Under the pieces are notes generated by a model. It worked only from the letters and a program-made list of their open reading frames with translations. It had not been told where the DNA came from and searched no databases. The translations under genes were made by a program, and so were the position numbers. A DNA stretch of 64,000 bases from Candidatus Peribacteria bacterium (GTDB taxonomy: Bacteria > Patescibacteriota > Gracilibacteria > BD1-5 > UBA6164): contig CP060226.1 in assembly GCA_023898505.1 (NCBI GenBank), forward strand, positions 620,001 to 684,000, given 5' to 3'. Shown in pieces: positions 21,874-32,115 of this stretch (its first letter is position 1; the number at the start of each line of letters is the position of its first letter).

Positions 21874-23229
21874 ATGAAACAAGACTTCCTCAACTACATC
21901 CAAGAAACGTTTGATTTTCCTCCAGAAGAGATGGAGGCATTTTCCTGTGCTCTCAGTATTCCTCTCAAAAAAACAATTCGTATCAATACCAACAAACTCT
22001 CGGTAGAAGCATTTCAAAAAGAAGCACAAAAGCTCGGCTGGAGACTCTCCGAAACTTCTCTCGGAAACAATATGTGCTACATCGACCGAGATGATACGAC
22101 AACAGCCCTAGGAAATACCCTCTTTCATACCAACGGGTATTTTTACATCCAAGAACTGGCAGCGAGTAGTTCCCCCTACTATATGTCTGGGGATATGGTC
22201 AACCCTACTCCCTACACTATCCTCGATATGAGCGCTTCCCCTGGAGGAAAAACTACCCAGCTCGCAGAATATTACTCTCAGAGTATCATCGTCGCCAATG
22301 AAATCGATAAAGGTCGCCTCAAAGCCCTCTACACCAATATCGACCGTATGACCGCAATGAGTGTCGTCTCCACGAACTACGATGGACGATTTTTCAAACA
22401 AGTCGGAGAACTCTTTGACAAAGTCTTACTCGATGCTCCATGTAGTGGAGAAGGAACCGGATACAAAACCGATGATGCGCTCAAGTACCGGAACATAAAA
22501 AACATCAAACGTATTGCCAAACTCCAATTTGGACTTCTCGAAGCTGCTATCCAGTGCTGTAAACCAGGAGGAGAGATCGTCTACTCTACCTGTACTCTCA
22601 ACACCATTGAAAATGAAGGCGTTATCGAAAAAGCCCTTGAAAAGTATGGAGAATACGTAGAACTCATTCGCCTCCTTGATAATGAGGAGTGAGGAGTAGT
22701 CAGGAATTGGCCACACAGACAAAAGACAGGAGGATTTTTTGTTGCAAAACTCCGTAAAATACAATCGATAACATCAGAGGATTCAAAAGTAAAACCCATC
22801 CAACAAAACTTTGAAAAACTCTCAAATACCGAAGAAAAGATGATTCGTAGCTTTGCCCAAGACAGATTTGGCTGGGATACCCATGGATATTATCTCTATA
22901 AATACAAACAAGATATCTACCTCACCGATAAGCGTATCCATCCTCTTTGGGAACGTGTATTTCTCTATCGTATCGGGATCCATATATGACAGCTTCGTGA
23001 TGGAGAGTTTGAACCTAATTTTTTCTTTGGAAATATCCTTCCCTTTCAAGAAAATACTATTGGCGTAGGTAATGAAGAAATCGACACCCTCTACCACTGA
23101 CAAGAAATCGAAAAAGAATTGCCAGATGGGTATTATCAGTTACACTGCTCGTCGCATCTCGCAGGACTCGCAAAAATAAAACAAAACAAACTCAAAAGCC
23201 TAGTTCCCACAACCTTGATTAGAAAATAA
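21874..23229 (+). CDS. RNA m5C methyltransferase, RsmF/NSUN family
   Basis: 451 residues. S-adenosylmethionine-dependent RNA cytosine-C5 methyltransferase. The SAM site is in ILDMSASPGGKTTQLAEY, motif IV is DAPCSGEGTGY (general-base Cys) and motif VI is YSTCTLNTIENEGVIE (nucleophile Cys). The C-terminal third carries the extra domain seen in RsmF-like proteins (GWDTHGYYLYKYKQDIYL). Three in-frame TGAs lie beyond residue 273, so the catalytic domain alone would look complete in the standard code. The target is probably rRNA or tRNA. Confidence 0.9.
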
Positions 23230-23562
23230 GAATTTTAAATACACTAGAAAAGAGGGGTTCTAGGGGGTGAGACGATAATAGCCAGCAACTCGTAAGTATG
23301 TTTACTTTCGTATTTGATCCCGATTGCTCGGGATTGGTCTCAAAAGTAAGAACTAGAAACTTAATAATAGATTCCTGCCTTCGCAGGAATGACAAGATGA
23401 TGATTATCCGAAGGAATTCATCTCCAAAAAAATATTACTCAGGAGTGTTATAGAGATCCTTCGACTAACGCTCAGGATGACACGCTAAAAAATCCCGCTT
23501 TCCACCAAAAAAAAGACAGGACAAGCAATTACGGGATGACAAATAATCTTTAAAGAAAACTC
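23230..23562. repeat. Intergenic cluster of short palindromic repeats
   Basis: No gene is seen. The stretch contains three palindromes of families dispersed through the window: GATCCCGATTGCTCGGGATT (23316-23335), the ATTCCTGC..GCAGGAAT element (23371-23393) and a CTTCG..CTCAGGATGAC type element (23453-23485). Confidence 0.75.
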
Positions 23563-24996
23563 GTGCAATACAAAATCTTTGGCTGCAAAGTAAACAAATA
23601 CTACACCGATAAATGGCTCAACTCAAACTACCTTTCCGATAAAAAAGGTATTTTTATCGCGAGCTGTGTGGTCACTGATAGTGCCAAAAGAAAATGGATA
23701 AAATTTGTAAAAGATACCGCAAAAGAGATACAAGGAGAAGAAAAGATATTTATCAGTGGTTGTGGAGCTTTTAAAGAAGGACGTGCCCAAAATGATTTTT
23801 TTGAACTTTACCCAGAATTAGCACCGTATACAAGTATCATCGAAGTACTTGGAGAAGATCCAGAGGAAGGATGCCCTCATCCTGAGCTTCTCCCCAAAGG
23901 AGAAGGAAAAAAAGAAGTTACTTCTTCCACCTCTCTCCCCTTGGGAGAGACTGAGTGAGGACAGAAAATCAAATCTCTCAGCTCAAAACTTCAGGGCATC
24001 TATACAAAAAAATTCGTACTTATCCAAGGAGGATGTGACAGCTTCTGTACCTTTTGTCTCACGGTAAAAAAACGTGGGAGACACTATTTCCGTGCCAAAG
24101 AAGATATCCTCGAAGAGATATGTGATTTTGAAAAACAAGGAGGTAAAGAAGTCGTACTTACAGGGGTCAATTTATCAGCTTGGGGACTTGATACCACGAT
24201 TCCCTCCTCTCATTCGCAAGTGCCCTCACCCCCTAGCCCCCTCTCCCTTGAGGGAGAAGGGGGAAAAGTTAAATCTCGTTTTTCGGAACTTCTTCGTTAT
24301 CTCCTCGATCATACCACTATCCCTCGTATCCGTATCAGTTCTCTCGGACCTGAGTTTATCGACGATGCCTGCCTGGAGATATTCAAAGAAACACGTATCT
24401 ATCCCCACTTTCACTACTCGGTACAATCAGGATCAAGCGCTGTCCTCAAATCTATGGCTCGCCACTATGATGGTCCCTATATCAAAGAACTTCTGGAAAA
24501 AACAAAGGCTCTCAAACGAGCAGATGGAATCGATGTGAGTCTCGGAGCCGATATCATCGTCGGATTTCCATGAGAAAGTGATACCGATTTCCTCGATACC
24601 TATACCCTCGTCAAAGAAGTCGGGATTCAGAAACTCCATGCCTTCCCTTTTTCTGCGCACGAGATGGGAGAAAGTGTCCCAGCAGGAAGTTTTCCAAACC
24701 AAGTCGATGAAAAAGTAAAGAAAACTCGACTCAAAACTCTCCTCGATCTCGGGGATGAGATCCGTACAGCCTTTATCGAAAGCCAACAAGGAAAAGAATT
24801 TGAGGTACTCATTGAATCGGTAAAAGCCACCCATCCCTCTATGAGTACTTCCCTCCTAAACAAGGAGCAAGAAATACAATGGAAATGATGGACCCAGAAT
24901 TATATCGAGGCCCATCATGAGAATTTTCAGATTATGAGTGGTGAAGTGAAAAGAAATGAAATTGTGAGAGGGAGATTAAATTCAAATTTTATGTAA
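23563..24996 (+). CDS. mtaB: tRNA methylthiotransferase, MtaB-like
   Basis: 477-residue radical-SAM enzyme that adds a methylthio group to t6A37 of tRNA. The N-terminal UPF0004 domain has its cluster cysteines in FGCKVNKYYTDKW, IASCVVTD and ISGCGAF; the radical-SAM triad is CDSFCTFC near residue 153. Start GTG at 23563. Three TGAs are read as Gly. Two in-frame inserts made of palindromic repeat sequence interrupt it, at about residues 102-133 (between the UPF0004 and radical-SAM domains) and about 215-236 (inside the radical-SAM domain, after GVNLSAWGLDTT). All key residues flank the inserts intact. Confidence 0.88.
23868..23962. repeat. In-frame repeat insert 1 in mtaB
   Basis: Contains the palindromes CTTCTCCCCAAAGGAGAAG and CTCTCCCCTTGGGAGAG. 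It encodes a low-complexity peptide (PELLPKGEGKKEV, SSTSLPLGETE) absent from the MtaB family. Confidence 0.7.
24205..24270. repeat. In-frame repeat insert 2 in mtaB
   Basis: C-rich and G-rich arms (CCCCCTCTCCC and GGGAGAAGGGGG) form an imperfect palindrome encoding a peptide with VPSPPSPLSLEGEGGK. It resembles the inserts at 15503-15597 and 25736-25783. Confidence 0.7.
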
Positions 24997-25452
24997 ACTA
25001 TTACGCATATCTATTCATATCTCATTTACACAAATTCAAAAGCGACATAATAAATATTCTACTAATACCCTTGGATCATGAGTATAAAAACAGTGATCCT
25101 CTCAAGAAAACCAAGCTTTTCAATCAAGGGCATCTCATATCTTCTCTACGGATCATACCGCCATTCAAGGATTAATAGGAAATGGGAGTCGAAAAGGATA
25201 CCCCATTCTTCTCCTTTCAAGAAATCAAGGAATATGCCTTGGCGGTCGATATAAATATCAATTCGAAGTATGTGAAGCTGTCGTAGGACCAACTAACATA
25301 AAAAAAGAAAGGAATACAATAAAAACCCTCCCTTCTTTTCCTCCTTTCTTGATGTCAATTAAGATTATATTAATATCAACCCTAAAGTCAATAGAATAGA
25401 GGTTTGTCAATTAAACTTCATTAGGTGTTTTTATTTTTTCCGATATGATAGT
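24997..25452. other. Gap without a confident gene
   Basis: Short frames are open here (for example a roughly 58-codon frame from the ATG near 25078), but none shows a start, codon pattern or motif that supports it. A TTGTCA-like -35 candidate near 25406 could serve lspA. Confidence 0.4.
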
Positions 25453-25989
25453 ATGGAAATTAGCACTAAAAAGACAACTTTGAAGGTATTTCCCTCTCCT
25501 CTTTTTTGGAGTATCATCATCATATGAGTATTCCTCGACATCGTGAGTAAACACTTTGCTACCGCGTATTTGTTGCAACAGGTAAATATATTTGGTGATA
25601 TTGTATACTTTTTGTATACAGAAAATACTGGCATTGCCTTTTCTCTGCCACTATCGGGAGTACTTTTACAACTTATTACAGTTATACTTACTTGAGTAAT
25701 CGCCTATTATTATTTTCAAGAAAGAAAAAAACTATCCTCCCCCTGATCCTACGGACCACCCCCCTCAAATAAGGGGGATATAGTAGTACTTGATATGAGT
25801 TTCTGACTGATACTGGCTGGAGCCATCGGAAATGGCATAGAGAGAATCTTTCAGGGATATGTCATCGACTTCATCGGAGTACAGTACTTTGCAGTATTTA
25901 ATCTCGCCGATGCATTTATCTCTGTCGGAGCAGCTCTCTATCTATATCTACTTTTTACACAGTGAAAAGTTTTCAAAACAAAACTTTAA
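25453..25989 (+). CDS. lspA: Prolipoprotein signal peptidase LspA
   Basis: 178-residue membrane aspartyl protease that cleaves lipoprotein signal peptides; several clients (lipobox Cys proteins) are encoded in this window. Family signatures: YTENTGIAFSL (about 55-65), AGAIGNGIERIFQGYVIDF with catalytic Asp139, and FNLADAF with Asp153. About four membrane helices. Five TGAs read as Gly would destroy it in the standard code. Residues about 96-112 (SPGSYGPPPSNKGDIV) are an extra loop, on the cytoplasmic side between helices 2 and 3, coded by a palindromic repeat; normal LspA proteins are about 160 residues. Confidence 0.92.
25736..25783. repeat. In-frame repeat insert in lspA
   Basis: CCCCCCTC and GGGGG arms flank a short A/T centre. 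Same type as the inserts in the ABC exporter and mtaB and as intergenic copies near 26932. Confidence 0.7.
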
Positions 25990-26030
25990 AAAAATCTGAA
26001 AGCTATATAATAGAGGAGATATTTTTATAG

Positions 26031-26053
26031 ATTCCTGCCTCCGCAGGAATGAC
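26031..26053. repeat. ATTCCTGC..GCAGGAAT palindromic repeat
   Basis: Copy of the 20-base palindrome followed by GAC, one base different from the copy at 23371-23393. Confidence 0.8.
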
Positions 26054-26169
26054 TATATATGGACATCCTGTTGATCTTACACGAAATACAGAACCATCTA
26101 CTCAGTAGTAACTCTACGTAAGGAAACAAAATTATTCACTGTTCACTATTAATTGTTAACTATATACGT

Positions 26170-26922
26170 ATGTCCTTTGGTCCAAACCACACCCCCATCC
26201 AAGACATTCTCATTAACTCACTTGGTGCGCTTATCGCTGGTATCACGGGAAGTATTATCATCGTCGTCATTACTTTTATGGCATCAAATGTGGTCGATGT
26301 ACCAGGAACCTTTACGAGTGCTCAAGCCTGACTCGCTGCCAATAGTGGTATATTTCCAATACTACTTTCTATCATCACTCTCATCGGAACAAGCATCACG
26401 ATGTTTATGACCTACTTTCTTCTCCATATGACGGCTCCACAGAGGTACAAGAAAAACCTGACAATTCTTGGACAGATAGCATTTTTTGTGATCTTTTGTT
26501 ACGTCTGTGTAACTCCGGCATATGTATATCTTGGACTTGTAAGTTACGAAAATATCTTATACGTATTTCTTGGACATACTCTCTTTCTCACCTTTGGTAC
26601 GAGCGTCCTCTTAGAAATCCTCAATAACTATCGCTATATCCTGACAGGACTCTATGGAAGCTTTGTGGGCTTACTCGTAAGTATATTTCTCACGATTATC
26701 ATTTTTTCATCGTTTAGTGCTGGTTTTGCAAAACTTATTTCTCTTATCGTCCTCCTCCCAGTTATCAACTTTTGTGTTACCTTCTTCAAGCAACTCTTTG
26801 AACTTGCCTACTATCACTACAATCGTTTTACCAACTTGGATCCTCTCGGGGATATCTTTTACCAGATAGAGTTGGAAGAAAAAGAAGCGCTTGAAGAGGA
26901 AGAAGAAAAAAACAGTATATAA
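26170..26922 (+). CDS. Polytopic membrane protein of unknown function
   Basis: 250 residues with about six predicted membrane helices and a very acidic C-terminal tail (EKEALEEEEEK). The start is ATG at 26170; a single TGA at codon 53 is read as Gly and links the first helix to the rest. The second half is dominated by long hydrophobic helices (LIVLLPVINFCVTFF). No transporter signature is visible. It follows lspA at a distance that includes a palindromic repeat, so co-transcription is uncertain. Confidence 0.7.
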
Positions 26923-26931
26923 TGCCCCCAC

Positions 26932-26996
26932 CTACTTTCCCCCTAGTAAGGGGAGAATTACTGTAGGCTTGAGTAGATCCCCAAGGACTCGGGATC
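26932..26996. repeat. Two dispersed palindromic repeats
   Basis: A C-run/G-run element (about 26932-26965) of the type found inside coding regions is followed by GATCCCC..GGGGATC-like palindrome at 26976-26996 (the CCGAGGACTCGGG family). Confidence 0.7.
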
Positions 26997-27028
26997 GAAA
27001 TGCCCCCTAATTACTAACCCCCTAAACC

Positions 27029-27559
27029 ATGGTTGAACTCGTAAAACAAATCATAGAATTTTATCTCAAAAACGGAAAAGAACCAACACTGAACGATCTC
27101 TCAGGATTAGAAGAACGCTACATCCAAGACAAGGCAGCACTCTTTGTCACCCTCTATCTCAATGGTGAGGTACGTGGATCATCTGGAAACGTCAAAGAAA
27201 TAGAAAGTTCTATCGCTGGAGAACTGATACAAAACACTATTGCCGCAATGTCGAGCGACCATAGATTTACCCCCCTCAGTCTCGTAGAAGCAAAGGAAAT
27301 CAAAGTGCGTGTTGATGTCATCTCCGAAAGACAGATCCTCCAAGATGGTGGGCTCGAAAAAGTAGACCCAACAAAATCAGGAGTAGTTACGATAAAAAAG
27401 GACTATACCAAACTCGCTACGATTCTCCCAAATATGTCAGCCAAGCTTCTCACTGGTGCAGATCTCATGCCAGTACTTGAGAAAAAACTCGGAGAAAAAT
27501 TTGAAGAAAGAAATTACATCGTCTACGAGATACACACAGAAGTGTTTACGGATTATTAA
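27029..27559 (+). CDS. AMMECR1 domain protein
   Basis: 176 residues matching the small, widespread AMMECR1 family (possible role in RNA or radical chemistry, not settled). The alignment-guiding text is ALFVTLYLNGEVRGSSGNV, the equivalent of the usual LRGCIG motif; here the Cys is replaced by Ser, so if that Cys matters for activity this copy is altered. The C-terminal part (AKLLTGADLMPVLEKKLGE) also fits. No UGA codons. Followed by a strong terminator. Confidence 0.8.
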   Translation: MVELVKQIIEFYLKNGKEPTLNDLSGLEERYIQDKAALFVTLYLNGEVRGSSGNVKEIESSIAGELIQNTIAAMSSDHRFTPLSLVEAKEIKVRVDVISERQILQDGGLEKVDPTKSGVVTIKKDYTKLATILPNMSAKLLTGADLMPVLEKKLGEKFEERNYIVYEIHTEVFTDY

Positions 27560-27568
27560 AAGACGTGA

Positions 27569-27600
27569 GACAGATACTATAAAGTATCTGTCTTTTTTGT
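27569..27600 (+). terminator. Terminator between convergent genes
   Basis: A 10-base perfect stem (27569-27578 with 27583-27592), loop ATAA, then TTTTTT. The last codons of the minus-strand gene lie inside it. Confidence 0.85.
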
Positions 27601-27996
27601 TATTTCCTCTAAAGCAGCCATAACACATGCTTGTCTTTTAGGACTCACTGGTTGAGACTGTCTCATAGAAGAAAGGATACAACACTTCTTTGAAGTGCTT
27701 TCTCAGTCCAGACTACTCTCTTCCGAGAAAGTAAAACGAACTAATAATACCGGTTTAGACTCTCACTGTTTACATATCCCTGCAAGTTTCATATTACACC
27801 CAGACATAGATGGTACTGGTACAAGATGAAAGTTTCCAGATACGAGGAGCTCCTCTAAGTGATCTGGCTTCCCTGAAAAGAAATCAAGGATGATATCATC
27901 AACTCGTTGCTGGGTACACGGAACCCCAACTTTTTCTAAAAATATCTCCCCCTGAAAACATCTCCTCTCTAAATCAGGAGCAATCATTTGTCTCAT
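27577..27996 (-). CDS. Small Cys-containing protein under a Tyr attenuator
   Basis: 139 residues, function not recognised. It contains six scattered cysteines, including a CC pair, and the segment FFSGKPDHLEELL, which is shared with the gene at 28151-28534 (WFSGTPDHLEEVL). The start is ATG at 27996 (27987 also possible), directly after an attenuator hairpin. Two TGAs are read as Gly. Because a Tyr-codon leader precedes it and DAHP synthase lies upstream on the same strand, a link with aromatic amino-acid supply is likely; that is an inference. Confidence 0.65.
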
Positions 27997-28011
27997 ATAA
28001 CAACATTTAAA

Positions 28012-28123
28012 AAATAAAAAAGACTCTTCGATTTGAAGAGCCTTTTTTGCATATTTGTATCTATCAACACAAACCAACAAACAACACCCTTCAAATATAT
28101 GAAAGGGAGTAGTAATAAGACAT
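28012..28123 (-). promoter_or_regulatory. Tyrosine-codon transcription attenuator
   Basis: A leader peptide gene (ATG 28123, TAG 28061) codes for 20 residues beginning MSYYYSLSYI: four Tyr in the first nine codons. Downstream on the same strand, TTTGAAG (within the leader) can pair with CTTCAAA of the 5' terminator arm, an antiterminator, whereas the terminator GGCTCTTC/GAAGAGTC (28022-28042) is followed by six T. An upstream CCCTT..AAGGG pairing provides the 1:2 hairpin. This is the classical 1:2, 2:3, 3:4 arrangement: ribosome stalling at Tyr codons would favour read-through. The leader itself uses UGA for Gly twice. Confidence 0.75.
28061..28123 (-). CDS. Tyr leader peptide
   Basis: A 20-residue leader with Tyr at positions 3, 4, 5 and 9, ending in TAG. 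Its role is to sense charged tRNA-Tyr in the attenuator described above. Confidence 0.65.
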
Positions 28124-28150
28124 TTGTTGGGGTGTTGTGTTCATAGAGTA

Positions 28151-28534
28151 TTATTTCATGGTAAGTAAGGTTTTTAATTGATGGTGAGCTATAGGGTGTT
28201 TAGTGGGAGAAACCTCTTGTTGGTTTTTACGAGCATATATGTATATACTTTCTCCTTCAATTCTTACCTTCAGCTTCTTGCCTTGTTGTTGAAATCCTTG
28301 AGATACAACTAGTATAATTTGTCCATCTCTCTTTTGTAAATATCCAGCAAGTGTTGGTCATAATTGAACTCCCTGCAAAACTTCCTCTAGATGATCTGGA
28401 GTACCAGAAAACCAATCTTCCGTAACACCATCTACCATTCTTTTTACTGTACTTATAGCGTAAGGCAGCTGTCCGTTCAAATCTATTCCTGTAGACTCAG
28501 GTACACCACCTAAAATCATTGCATTCATAATCAT
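28151..28534 (-). CDS. Small protein, paralogue of the 27577-27996 product
   Basis: 127 residues, unknown function. It shares DWFSGTPDHLEEVL with its neighbour and has a C-terminal beta-rich part (IILVVSQGFQQQGKKLKV). One TGA is read as Gly. The start is ATG at 28534 or the second ATG at 28528. It lies 114 bases after the DAHP synthase stop with no terminator in between, so both may be on one transcript controlled by the Phe attenuator. Confidence 0.65.
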
Positions 28535-28648
28535 ATAATTAATAAATAAACGAAAAATCCTTCCATATATTTACTAAATCGAACTTCAAGATTTAAGTAA
28601 CAGAGGTAATACAGGTATGTCGTGTCTTTTGCTGTCATGGTATGATAA

Positions 28649-29716
28649 TTATGCTGCTTTTATAGATCACAATGAGGACTGAAGAGTATCAAGTGCTTGT
28701 TGAGTTTCATCCAATCCTATACAAGCATCCGTAATACTTTGATCTGGTAATATTTGCTCAACAGGAGTGGATCCAGGCGTAACTCCACCTTGCTTTCATG
28801 CTTTTAAGTGACTCTCCAACATAATACCTCTAACCAATTGAGAGCCATTTCTACACATTCGAGCAATTTCATCTACGACCGTTAGTTGTTCTCTATATCC
28901 ACCAGGGGCATTTGCATGTGAGGCATCTACAACGATCTTCGGATCAAGTTCACGATCTCGCATATCAGCAGCAACACGAAGCACACTATCTTCATCATAA
29001 TTTCTCCTTCCTCAACCTCATCTTAGTATGATATGTGAGTCATGATTCCCAGCAGTAGTGAAAATTCAATTTTCTCAAGTATGCTGACCCGCCATAAAAA
29101 CATGAGATTCTCTAGCTGCTATTATTGCATCGATTGCTGTTTTTGTAGATCCGTCTGTACCATTCTTGAATCAAACTGGTGTAGAAAGCCCTGATGCCAT
29201 TTCCCTATGTCACTGATTTTCTGTAGATCGAGCACCAATTGCTGCCCAAGATATCAAGTCTCACCAATACTGTGGAGTAAATACATCTAATTGTTCTGTT
29301 GCAATTGGAACTCACATATTAGCTATTTCCCACATAATTTGTCTCGCAAGTTTTAGCCCTGTGTTGACATCACAGCTACCATCAAGATGTGGATCTTTTA
29401 CAAGCCCCTTCCAACCGACAGTAGTCCTTGGTTTTTCAAAATATACTCGCATAACTAAAAGTAATTGGTCATGCTTACTTTGCATATCTTTTAACCACCT
29501 CGCATATTCTAGAGCACTTTCCTTATTATGTATAGAACAAGGCCCAGAGACTACTATCATCCTATTATCAATACCAGATAGTACATTTGAAATAGCAGCT
29601 CTTGCTGAAGTAATTTGGTCCTCCATATCATTTGTAATTGGGTGTAAAGAGATTACCTCTTCTGGGGAAACTGCATCCTGTACATGAAGCATTCTTGTAT
29701 TACTTGTACTTGCCAT
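28649..29716 (-). CDS. aroG: DAHP synthase, AroF/AroG/AroH type
   Basis: 355-residue 3-deoxy-D-arabino-heptulosonate 7-phosphate synthase, first step of the shikimate pathway. VVSGPCSIHN, MRVYFEKPRTTVGWKGL and PHLDGSCDVNTGL match the E. coli type I-alpha enzymes over the full length, as do SPQY-like TPQYWGDL, PVGFKNGTDG and VVDASHANA. Eleven or so TGAs occur after residue 134 and fall on glycines that are conserved in E. coli AroG, a direct proof of the code. The gene is preceded by a Phe leader/attenuator, which suggests a Phe-responsive isoenzyme. Confidence 0.95.
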
Positions 29717-29730
29717 AAAAACATTTTTTA

Positions 29731-29854
29731 AAAAATAAAAAAATCCTTCGTATTTTGTACGAAGGATTCATTTGGGTATATATGACTATTTACTTTTTAC
29801 ACCAAAACTAATCCTTCGCCTGACGAAAGAAAAAGTAAAAGAAGTAAAATGCAT
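29731..29854 (-). promoter_or_regulatory. Phenylalanine-codon transcription attenuator
   Basis: Segments in order on the minus strand: 1, CTTTCG inside the leader gene; 2, CGAAGGATT at the end of the Phe-rich part; 3 and 4, the terminator arms AATCCTTCGTA and TACGAAGGATT (29758-29768 with 29742-29752), followed by TTTTTATTTTT just before the aroG start. 1 pairs with 2, 2 pairs with 3 (antiterminator), 3 pairs with 4 (terminator). Stalling at Phe codons covers 1, frees 2 and allows aroG expression when Phe is scarce. Confidence 0.8.
29786..29854 (-). CDS. Phe leader peptide
   Basis: 22 residues beginning MHFTSFTFSF; five Phe in total (positions 3, 6, 8, 10, 17). ATG at 29854, TAG at 29786. 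It plays the part of PheL in enterobacteria. Confidence 0.75.
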   Translation of the reverse strand: MHFTSFTFSFVRRRISFGVKSK

Positions 29855-29903
29855 GTTGTGGGATGGAAATCATCGCAAAAACATAAGTAAATATTGTATC
29901 CCT

Positions 29904-29930
29904 ATAATACCACCGTTTTTATATTGTCAA
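29904..29930 (-). promoter_or_regulatory. Promoter of the aroG leader transcript
   Basis: TTGACA (29930-29925) and TATTAT (29909-29904) with a 15-base spacer; a shifted -10 would give 16-17. It lies about 50 bases upstream of the leader ATG. Confidence 0.6.
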
Positions 29931-30013
29931 ACTTTTTTGTGATTTTTTCTATTTACATCTTCCCTTAGTAGTAAGGGAAGTCCTCGTTAGAGGGAGGGGG
30001 TATAAAATTATAG

Positions 30014-30036
30014 ATTCCTGCCTTCGCAGGAATGAC
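30014..30036. repeat. ATTCCTGC..GCAGGAAT palindromic repeat
   Basis: Identical to the copy at 23371-23393. A second palindrome, CTTCCCTTAGTAGTAAGGGAAG, lies just upstream (about 29958-29979). Confidence 0.8.
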
Positions 30037-30040
30037 CAGG

Positions 30041-30853
30041 TTATCTACCTCCCTTCATCACCCTATACGGAAATACAAACACTGCGTTCCAGATACGCTT
30101 CATCCTGGCTATTTTGCCAGCGCCAAAGAGGAGACGATAGAGCCACTCAAGCCCGAGCATACGATAGGATTTTGGAGCACGTTTTTGAAAACCCGTGATA
30201 TAGTCAAAACTCGATCACACCCCAAGTCCGAGCTTGATATTTGGACATTGTTCCATCACCTCCAACACTGACTGTTCTTGGGCTTTCATCCCCAAAGTAG
30301 AAAATAAAATCTGTGCTTTTGACTGAGCAATCTTTTGGATAATTTCTGCTTTTCTTTCTGGATTGTACACATGGTACTCCAGATGAAGTTTTGGAAACTG
30401 TTCACGCACGCCTTCACGAAAATATTTCTGTGCCAAAACTTTGGCCTCATCACTCGGGTTATAGCGATCAATCACGACAACAGGGATACTTTTTTCTTCC
30501 GCAAAGTACAGGATATCTGTCGTCAGATCACTTCCACAAATCCTCTCCCCGTATCTATCGTAGAGCATCTGCCTACGGAAAAAGAGATTGAGCAGATACA
30601 TCGGGAGGAAAAAGAGATTCACATAAAAAAATGAGTAGCGATCTAGTATCTGGAAAGCAAGATACAAGCCAATACCATCGGGCGTATTATAATCGGCACT
30701 TTTCAGTCTCTCTGCAAATTCTCGGTCATCACGAGCCTGCAAGAGCATCTCAGGATTCGGAGTAAATACAATCGTCTGCTTCTTGAGCTCCGTGATTTTT
30801 ACAAAGAGTTCCGCGTAGGTAGTATGGGTAATGGGGATTCAAAATATCTGCAT
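30041..30853 (-). CDS. WecG/TagA/CpsF family glycosyltransferase
   Basis: 270 residues. This family transfers N-acetylmannosaminuronate or related sugars to lipid-linked precursors of cell-surface polymers. VFTPNPEMLLQARDD and NTPDGIGLYLA carry the conserved Asp region; ILFSTLGMKAQEQ and KLGLGVGSSFDYITG complete the fold, the last Gly before SS being a TGA. The start is ATG at 30853, with a second TGA at codon 5. The divergent neighbour is another glycosyltransferase, so the pair likely works on envelope glycans. Confidence 0.88.
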
Positions 30854-30910
30854 AAGTTGACGAGAAAGCTAAGTTGCATACTATCTTAAGCAAATTAACT
30901 CCAATTTCAA

Positions 30911-32056
30911 ATGAATACTTCTCTACAAGACAAGCGTATCGCCATTGTCGCTGATTGGATTAAGGATTGGTGAGGAGCAGAAATCGTCCTTGAACAGACG
31001 ATGGAGCTCTTTCCCGAGGCAGATATCTTTAGCTCCGTCCTTTGGCAACAGGAAAATCCTCTCTTTCAAGGCAGAAACATCACGACAAGTTTTATCCAAA
31101 AGATACCACTCCTCAATAAATCTCATAAGCTCGCTCTTACTCTACGTCCACTCGCTTTTGAAAGCTTTGATCTGAGTGAGTATGATATCGTCATCTCTCT
31201 CAGTAGCGCCGAAAGCAAATGAGTGATTACCAAACCGGATTGTCTCCATATCTGCTACTGTCATACGCCGACTCGCTACTTTTGGAGTCACTATCACGAA
31301 TACCTCCAGATGATGGAGTTTGGTATCTGGAATCCTCTGGCAAAATGGCTCATGCCAAAGCTCGTGCATCGTCTGAGAGCGTGGGATTTTTGTGCGGCTC
31401 AGAGACCAGATTATTTCATCGCGAACTCTGAAACTACAAAAAAGCGTATCTGAAAATACTACGAACGAGAAGCAACGGTTATCTATCCTGGGCTCGATAT
31501 CAAAACCTCACCCCTAACGCAATCTTCCCTCTCAAACAATGAGAAAGGAGCAGATGAATACTATTTTTACACTGGTCGTTGTATCCCCTACAAAAAGTTT
31601 GATCTCCTCGTCGACGCCTTTAATCAAAATGGGAAAAAACTCATCATCGCCACCAATACAGACAATACGCTGTATAGAAACTTAAAAGCAAAATCAAACG
31701 ACAACATCGAGTGGAAACTCACTGGAGACTTAGATGAAATCAATCGTCTCCACGCTGGAGCAAAAGCATTTCTCTTCCCACCAGAAGAGGACTTTGGGCT
31801 CGCACCTATTGCTGCTATGATGATGGGGACTCCAGTGATTGCGTACGCGAAATGATGAGCTTCTGAAAGTATTATCAATGGGAAAACAGGGATGTTTTTT
31901 GAAGAACAAACAGTCAGGAGTCTCAATGAAGCTATTGATACATTTGAGACAATGAAGTTTGATGCCAAGGAGATACAAGAGCACGCTCAGAAATTTAGTA
32001 AAAAGAATTTTCAGGAGGGGCTCTTAAATTTTATCGCACATCACCTTCCCAAGTAG
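30911..32056 (+). CDS. Glycosyltransferase family 4
   Basis: 381-residue GT-B sugar transferase, probably a mannosyltransferase-like enzyme of surface polysaccharide synthesis. DWIKDWGGAEIVLEQ is the N-terminal donor/acceptor loop; HICYCHTPTRYFWSHY, YFYTGRCIPYKKFDLLVDAF and PPEEDFGLAPIAAMMMGTPVIAY (the E-x7-E region) are diagnostic. Five TGAs are read as Gly, two adjacent ones giving KGGASES. It is divergent from the WecG-like gene. Confidence 0.92.
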
Positions 32057-32115
32057 TTGAAATATAATGAAAGATATGATAGGATACTAAAGATTTTATA
32101 TCCTATTATTTTTAC

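Noticed and set aside
25078..25260. Small gene in the gap before lspA
   Set aside because: The open frames lack a credible start, codon bias or motif.
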